Assembly: GCA_947472705.1 (NCBI GenBank)
Contig: CANJDA010000079.1
Coordinates: 1-9,473, forward strand
Source: Flavobacteriaceae bacterium
Lineage (GTDB): Bacteria > Bacteroidota > Bacteroidia > Flavobacteriales > Flavobacteriaceae
Direction of reading: 5' to 3'
Length of the DNA: 9,473 bases
The position numbers and the translations under genes were made by a program. Shown here one piece after another: positions 5,893 through 9,473 of the stretch; within the stretch, counting starts at the first letter, position 1, and each line of letters begins with the position of its first letter. The notes under the pieces are model-generated. The model worked only from the letters and a program-made list of their open reading frames with translations, was not told where the DNA came from and did not search any database.

Positions 5893-7071
5893 TTATTTAA
5901 AAGCAGAAATACCTGTGATGTCCATTCCAGTAATCAATAAATGAATGTCATGCGTTCCTTCATAAGTAATTACACTCTCTAAATTCATACTGTGACGCAT
6001 AATAGAATATTCACCTGTTATTCCCATTCCGCCTAATATTTGACGTGCTTCACGAGCAATATGAATCGCCATATCTACATTATTTCTTTTCGCCATCGAT
6101 ATTTGTGCGGAAGTGGCTCTGCCTTCGTTTCTCAAGACTCCCAATCTCCAAGTTAATAATTGTGCTTTGGTAATTTCGGTAATCATTTCGGCCAATTTCT
6201 TTTGTTGCAATTGGGTTCCGGCAATTGGTTTGTCAAATTGAATTCTTTCTTTGGCATAACGCAAGGCCGTATCATAACAATCCATAGCAGCACCAATAGC
6301 ACCCCAGGCAATTCCGTAACGAGCCGAATCTAAACAACCAAGTGGTGCGCCTAAACCTGATTTGTTTGGCAATAAGTTTTCTTTTGGAACTTTAACATTG
6401 TCAAAAATTAATTCCCCCGTTGCCGAAGCACGAAGTGACCACTTATTATGTGTTTCTGGAGTGGTAAAACCTTCCATGCCACGCTCTACAATTAAACCGT
6501 GAATTCTACCAGTTTCATCTTTGGCCCAAACCACAGCAATATCAGCAAATGGCGCATTGGATATCCACATTTTGGCACCATTCAACAAATAATGGTCGCC
6601 CATATCTTTGAAGTTGGTCGTCATGCCTCCAGGATTAGAACCATGATCAGGTTCAGTCAAACCAAAACAACCAATCATTTCACCTGTAGCCAGTTTTGGC
6701 AAATATTTCATACGTTGTTCTTCGTTTCCATATTTCCAAATAGGGTACATTACCAATGAAGATTGTACCGATGAAGTAGAACGAACACCAGAGTCACCTC
6801 TTTCAATTTCTTGCATGATTAAACCATACGAAATTTGGTCTAATCCAGCACCTCCATATTCTTCTGGAATATAAGGGCCAAAGCCACCAATTTCGCCCAA
6901 ACCTTTGATGATTTGTTTAGGGAATTCAGCACGTTGTGCATAGTCTTCAATGATAGGAGAAACTTCACGTTTTACCCATGCACGAGCCGAATCACGCACT
7001 AATTTGTGTTCTTCCGTTAGTAAATCGTCTAAATTGTAGTAATCAGGAGCTTGAAATAAATCGGGTCTCAT
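5893..7071 (-). CDS. gcdH: Acyl-CoA dehydrogenase, glutaryl-CoA dehydrogenase-like
   Basis: This is a 392-residue FAD-dependent acyl-CoA dehydrogenase. It resembles human glutaryl-CoA dehydrogenase along its whole length: RSTSSVQSSLVMYPIWKYG (97-115), GCFGLTEPDHGSNP, KWSLRASATGELIFD, ARYGIAWGAIGAA, and the active-site segment TYEGTHDIH. Glu371 is the predicted catalytic base, and Arg97 is at the place of the arginine that binds the second carboxylate of glutaryl-CoA. Glutaryl-CoA dehydrogenase oxidises and decarboxylates glutaryl-CoA to crotonyl-CoA in lysine and tryptophan breakdown, passing electrons to electron-transfer flavoprotein. No other gene of that pathway is in the window, so the substrate remains inferred from these residues. 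The gene stands alone, with its own promoter element and terminator. Confidence 0.9.
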   Translation of the reverse strand: MRPDLFQAPDYYNLDDLLTEEHKLVRDSARAWVKREVSPIIEDYAQRAEFPKQIIKGLGEIGGFGPYIPEEYGGAGLDQISYGLIMQEIERGDSGVRSTSSVQSSLVMYPIWKYGNEEQRMKYLPKLATGEMIGCFGLTEPDHGSNPGGMTTNFKDMGDHYLLNGAKMWISNAPFADIAVVWAKDETGRIHGLIVERGMEGFTTPETHNKWSLRASATGELIFDNVKVPKENLLPNKSGLGAPLGCLDSARYGIAWGAIGAAMDCYDTALRYAKERIQFDKPIAGTQLQQKKLAEMITEITKAQLLTWRLGVLRNEGRATSAQISMAKRNNVDMAIHIAREARQILGGMGITGEYSIMRHSMNLESVITYEGTHDIHLLITGMDITGISAFK

Positions 7072-7101
7072 AGTTTAAAATTTGGTTTACGAAAACGTTT
7101 G

Positions 7102-7109
7102 CAAAGCTA
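7102..7109 (-). promoter_or_regulatory. -7 promoter element for the acyl-CoA dehydrogenase gene
   Basis: The minus strand reads TAGCTTTG, an exact TAnnTTTG match 31 bases before the ATG at 7071. The expected leader is short, about 25 bases. A TTG at 7139-7137 is too far away for a standard -33 box. Confidence 0.45.
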
Positions 7110-7157
7110 CATAATCTTAATTAAAATTTAGAGGAACAATTGTTATAATTTTTCAAT

Positions 7158-7865
7158 CTACATCTTCAAATAAAAATCTTTGGTCAATGCGATGTATTCT
7201 TCTGTATACTGATGACGTGCTGTTTCGATAACGAGTTCATCAATAGGGAATGTGGTTTTTTCGATAAAGGAAAAAGCCAGTAAACTTCTTTTTATTTCGG
7301 TGGTTGGAGTACCTTTTACTCTAGTGATTTTGAAAGGAAATAAATTGTATTCTTTGGCTAAGCCGATAAATTTTGTTTCTTCTTTAAAAGGAATAATCAC
7401 AGAGAAAACACCATTTTCGGTAAGTAATAATGAAACGGCTTCCATTAAATCTTCAAAAGGTAGTGCATCCTGAAAACGGGCTAAATCTCTGGAATCGTTG
7501 TCGGTTTTGTAATCTTCAGAGTAAAACGGTGGATTGGAAATGATGATGTCATACTCGTCTTCGGGTTCGTCAACAAATTCATCCAAACCTGCGTGAAAAC
7601 AGAACAAACGGTCGCTCCAAGTTGAGGCTTCAAAATTTTCAACACATTGTTCGTAAGCCTCTTCGTCAATTTCGATGGCATCAATTTGTTCGGCATTACT
7701 TCTTTGAGCCAACATTAAAGCTAAAATTCCAGTGCCAGCACCAATATCTAAAACCGAAAAAGGATTGTTTTCAATTGGGCACCAAGCCCCAAGCAAAACA
7801 CCATCGATGCCTACTTTCATGGCACAACGATCTTGTTGGATAGTGAATTGTTTGAATTGGAACAT
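7158..7865 (-). CDS. trmN6: tRNA1(Val) (adenine(37)-N6)-methyltransferase
   Basis: TrmN6 (YfiC in E. coli) uses SAM to make m6A at position 37, next to the anticodon, of tRNA1-Val. The 235-residue protein starts MFQFKQFTIQQDRCAMKVGIDGVLLGAW, with the MKVGTDG-like signature of this family. The SAM loop DIGAGTG is at 40-46, an acidic EID (65-67) binds the ribose, and the N6-adenine motif NPPF is at 111-114 (ISNPPFYSEDYK). Length is as expected. It lies downstream of rimM in the same direction; the 102-base gap contains copy 2 of the intergenic repeat. Grouping it with rimM and rpsP places three translation-machinery genes in one likely transcription unit. Confidence 0.92.
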   Translation of the reverse strand: MFQFKQFTIQQDRCAMKVGIDGVLLGAWCPIENNPFSVLDIGAGTGILALMLAQRSNAEQIDAIEIDEEAYEQCVENFEASTWSDRLFCFHAGLDEFVDEPEDEYDIIISNPPFYSEDYKTDNDSRDLARFQDALPFEDLMEAVSLLLTENGVFSVIIPFKEETKFIGLAKEYNLFPFKITRVKGTPTTEIKRSLLAFSFIEKTTFPIDELVIETARHQYTEEYIALTKDFYLKM

Positions 7866-7917
7866 TTAAAAATTTAGAGTGGAGATTAACAGTTTTTGCT
7901 TGAAAAAGGGTTTCATT

Positions 7918-7965
7918 GCCCCGATTGCAGCTGGCTACCATGTAGCGCGGAAAGCGGGAGAAAGC
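7918..7965 (-). repeat. Palindromic intergenic repeat, copy 2
   Basis: Read on the minus strand this resembles copy 1 at 3433-3469 (29 of 37 positions for 7923-7959). The central hairpin GCTAC-ATG-GTAGC (minus strand, 7946-7934) is conserved, with only the middle loop base changed. CCCG and CGGG arms flank it. The copy starts 3 bases beyond the rimM stop and lacks the 8-bp CCCTGAA hairpin of copy 1, so it is a shortened or decayed member. Confidence 0.7.
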
Positions 7966-7967
7966 TT

Positions 7968-8492
7968 CTAAAGATACATTTCAATTAAGCCTTCTGGCAA
8001 ATCCATCACAACCTTTTTATTCTTTCTGTCGATTTCTACCAAAAAATGATCAATCATTGGAATCAGCATTTCTACTTCGCCATTCAATACTTCAAAAAGT
8101 GGTTGGGCTGTAGTGTCGTTAACAGATTGTATGATGCCAAATATTCCTAGACGTTTGTCTTCAATCTCAAAACCAATGACTTCATGGAAATAAAATTTAT
8201 TGCCTTCAAGTTTAGGCAACATGGATAAAGGAAGATAAATATCACAGCCAAGTAAGGTGTCGGCTTCGGCTTCGGAGTCAACATCTTCAAATTGCACCCG
8301 AAGAAAATCGTTTTTATGAAGTGAACTATTTTCAATAAAAAATGGAACCAGATTTTTGTTGAACTCAACAAATACTGATTCCATATTTTCATATAATTCG
8401 GGTTCGTCTGTATCTAAATAAATAAGGACTTCCCCTTTGAAACTAAATTTTTTTGCAATTTTACCTAAATAGAAACAATCGTCTTTACGCAT
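7968..8492 (-). CDS. rimM: Ribosome maturation factor RimM
   Basis: RimM binds ribosomal protein S19 in the 30S head and helps 16S rRNA processing and small-subunit assembly. The 174-residue protein has the N-terminal RimM barrel with YLGKIAKKFSFKGEVLIYL (8-26) and a C-terminal PRC-type barrel beginning at FYFHEVIGFEI (100-110), which corresponds to the FYWHDLIG motif of other RimM proteins. It ends with MDLPEGLIEMYL, the typical LPEGL finish. Size is normal. It lies 15 bases downstream of rpsP, the conserved rpsP-rimM order seen in many bacteria, and is probably co-transcribed from the rpsP promoter. The usual next gene, trmD, is not here; trmN6 follows instead. Confidence 0.95.
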   Translation of the reverse strand: MRKDDCFYLGKIAKKFSFKGEVLIYLDTDEPELYENMESVFVEFNKNLVPFFIENSSLHKNDFLRVQFEDVDSEAEADTLLGCDIYLPLSMLPKLEGNKFYFHEVIGFEIEDKRLGIFGIIQSVNDTTAQPLFEVLNGEVEMLIPMIDHFLVEIDRKNKKVVMDLPEGLIEMYL

Positions 8493-8507
8493 AATTGCTT
8501 GAAAATA

Positions 8508-9185
8508 TTATGCTTCTGTTTCTTCGCTAGCTTCTTCAGCAGCAGGAGCCTCTTCAACAGCTGGTGCTTCTTCAGCAACAACTTCAGGAGCTTCTTCAGC
8601 AGCAGGTGTTTCTTCAACAGCTACTTCAGCTACAGTTTCTTCAACAGCAACATCAGCAACTACTTCTGGAGCTTCCTCAGCTACAGTTTCAACTGCAACT
8701 TCTTCAGCAACATCAGCTACTTCTTCAACTTTTGCAGCTTCAACAGCGGCAGCAGCACGTTTGTCATTAGCCACTTTTTCAGCTTTTAAAGCTTTTGCTT
8801 TAGCAGCTTCTTGTGCTTTTGATAAACCTTCTTTTTTAGAATCTACTTTTCCGGCTTTTTCTTCCAACCATTTAGCCAATTTAGCATCAGCTTGTTCTTG
8901 CGTTAAAGCTCCTTTACGAACCCCGCCATCAAGGTGGTGTTTCATTAATGCTCCTTTGTAAGAAAGGATAGCTCTTGCAGTATCTGTTGGTTGTGCTCCA
9001 TTGTGTAACCATTGAACTGCTTGGTCAAGGTTTAAATCAATAGTTGCAGGATTGGTGTTTGGATTGTAAATTCCTAATTTTTCTAAGAATCTACCATCTC
9101 TTTTTGAACGAGCATCAGCAGCTACGATCCAATAAAAAGGCTTCCCTTTTTTTCCGTGTCTTTGTAATCTAATTTTTACTGACAT
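8508..9185 (-). CDS. rpsP: 30S ribosomal protein S16 with long C-terminal extension
   Basis: S16 is an early-binding protein of the small ribosomal subunit. Residues 1 to about 85 are a canonical S16 (MSVKIRLQRHGKKGKPFYWIV, then ADARSKRDGRFLEKLGIYNP and QPTDTARAILSYKGALMKHH). S16 normally ends near 80-90 residues, but this product has 225. Residues about 86-152 are a basic, Lys/Ala-rich probable helix. The last 73 residues contain only Ala, Val, Glu, Asp, Pro, Thr and Ser, with 25 Glu, 2 Asp and no basic residue, in repeats such as VAEEAPEVV and PAAEEA. The frame is intact, so the extension is read through, and extended S16 proteins are known from flavobacteria. The tail-encoding DNA has a 60-nt internal duplication. 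Promoter element TATCTTTG lies upstream; rimM follows. Confidence 0.95.
   Translation of the reverse strand: MSVKIRLQRHGKKGKPFYWIVAADARSKRDGRFLEKLGIYNPNTNPATIDLNLDQAVQWLHNGAQPTDTARAILSYKGALMKHHLDGGVRKGALTQEQADAKLAKWLEEKAGKVDSKKEGLSKAQEAAKAKALKAEKVANDKRAAAAVEAAKVEEVADVAEEVAVETVAEEAPEVVADVAVEETVAEVAVEETPAAEEAPEVVAEEAPAVEEAPAAEEASEETEA
8530..8622 (-). repeat. 60-nt in-frame duplication inside the rpsP tail
   Basis: Bases 8530-8562 and 8590-8622 agree at 30 of 33 positions at an offset of exactly 60, or 20 codons. The first 17 bases are identical. The offset keeps the reading frame, and the flanking DNA is made of related GCTTCTTC/TTCAGC-type units. This suggests the acidic tail grew by slippage or unequal recombination. 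Confidence 0.7.
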
Positions 9186-9203
9186 AATCTTTTTGATTAA
9201 TTT

Positions 9204-9218
9204 GAGGTACTCGACCTC
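9204..9218. promoter_or_regulatory. Inverted repeat in the rpsP leader
   Basis: GAGGT-ACTCG-ACCTC is a perfect 5-bp inverted repeat, GC-rich against an AT-rich background, located between the rpsP -7 element and its ATG (19 bases upstream of the start). As RNA it would fold into a small hairpin. It may act in translational control of the ribosomal operon, but no known leader family is recognised. Confidence 0.35.
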
Positions 9219-9233
9219 GGTTATTTAAGGGCG

Positions 9234-9241
9234 CAAAGATA
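9234..9241 (-). promoter_or_regulatory. -7 promoter element for rpsP-rimM
   Basis: The minus strand reads TATCTTTG, an exact TAnnTTTG match 49 bases before the rpsP ATG. TTG trinucleotides lie upstream at 9259-9257 and 9255-9253, about 15 and 11 bases away, slightly closer than the usual -33 spacing. Transcription would begin near 9228. Confidence 0.55.
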
Positions 9242-9356
9242 GTTTTTTTTCGCAAACAAACTAATTGAAATTCATATTTTTAAATCTAAGTTGTTGTCTT
9301 CTCTAATTTTAACGTTATTTTTTTTAAATTTAATTAGCATTTTTCCATTAAAAAAC

Positions 9357-9364
9357 TATTTTTG
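9357..9364 (+). promoter_or_regulatory. -7 promoter element for the right-edge lipoprotein gene
   Basis: TATTTTTG matches TAnnTTTG and lies 12 bases before the ATG at 9377, implying a very short leader. The surroundings are A/T runs, so a chance match is quite possible. Confidence 0.35.
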
Positions 9365-9376
9365 TGGTGTAATACA

Positions 9377-9473
9377 ATGAAAGTTATGAAAAGATTTTTG
9401 TCCCTACTTATAATAGTTTTAGCTTTTTCTTCTTGTCAAGAGGATTTGAAAACAAACACCCCTGGGTTTCAGG
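9377..9473 (+). CDS. Putative lipoprotein, N-terminal fragment (cut by window edge)
   Basis: The first 32 codons are visible before the window ends. They encode a lipoprotein signal peptide: a short basic start (MKVMKR), a hydrophobic core (FLSLLIIVLAF) and a lipobox ending SSC, with Cys20 as the lipidated residue. The mature protein begins CQEDLKTNTPGFQ. Acidic residues right after the cysteine resemble the export signal that directs lipoproteins to the cell surface in Flavobacterium and Capnocytophaga, so surface exposure is possible. An alternative ATG at 9386 would shorten the N-terminus by three residues. The gene is divergent from rpsP, with about 190 AT-rich bases between the starts. 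The function of the mature domain cannot be judged. Confidence 0.75.
   Translation, partial: MKVMKRFLSLLIIVLAFSSCQEDLKTNTPGFQ

Noticed and set aside
6499..6759. 86-codon plus-strand open frame inside the acyl-CoA dehydrogenase
   Set aside because: It is antisense to conserved dehydrogenase motifs and has no features of its own.
7135..7144. AACAATTGTT palindrome after trmN6 as a terminator
   Set aside because: It has no loop and no following T-run in the direction of transcription; ten AT-rich bases can be palindromic by chance.
8499..8789. Open frames on the plus strand (also 8564-8770) rich in Phe/Ser/Asn or in Leu/Gln
   Set aside because: They are antisense readings of the repetitive GCT/TTC codons of the rpsP acidic tail; the composition is an artefact of the repeat and the rpsP frame is clearly the coding one.

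Overview
The window looks like chromosomal DNA from a Bacteroidota member of the Flavobacterium type. It is AT-rich and strong Shine-Dalgarno sites are absent. Several genes are preceded by the TAnnTTTG -7 element of this phylum. The proteins have a flavobacterial character: a TrmB opening MGSKNKLKRF, an Mrp ATPase without the usual Cys-x-x-Cys, an S16 protein with a long acidic tail, and a lipoprotein with Cys-Gln-Glu-Asp at its mature end. The gene content is mostly housekeeping; I see no phage, transposase, CRISPR array, tRNA or rRNA.

Layout. At the left edge (1-64, minus) is the first 21 codons of what looks like a glycosyltransferase. Divergent from it is a tightly packed three-gene plus-strand operon: trmB (tRNA m7G46 methyltransferase), a LysE-type membrane exporter, and an alkyltransferase-like (ATL) protein whose acceptor cysteine is alanine. 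A 28-bp imperfect palindrome, probably a terminator, closes this operon. Next on the plus strand comes an iron-sulfur and redox cluster: mrp (Fe-S carrier ATPase), an Nfu-type scaffold, then, after a structured intergenic repeat and an operator-like palindrome, a flavin NADPH-ferredoxin reductase and a 2Fe-2S ferredoxin. The first pair could mature the cluster that the second pair uses for electron transfer.

From 4981 the genes are on the minus strand: a DUF3050 protein (possibly a heme-oxygenase-like fold), a glutaryl-CoA-dehydrogenase-like acyl-CoA dehydrogenase with a clear terminator, then trmN6 (tRNA1Val m6A37 methyltransferase), rimM and rpsP. The rpsP-rimM order is the classical ribosome-biogenesis pair, here followed by trmN6 instead of trmD. 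At the right edge a plus-strand lipoprotein gene begins and is cut by the window end.

Points most worth a second look: the Ala-type ATL; the cysteine-poor Mrp; the S16 tail, which carries a 60-nt internal duplication; two copies of a palindromic intergenic repeat that share orientation relative to their upstream genes; and a perfect 15-bp palindrome before the ferredoxin reductase. No stretch longer than 300 bases lacks a gene.
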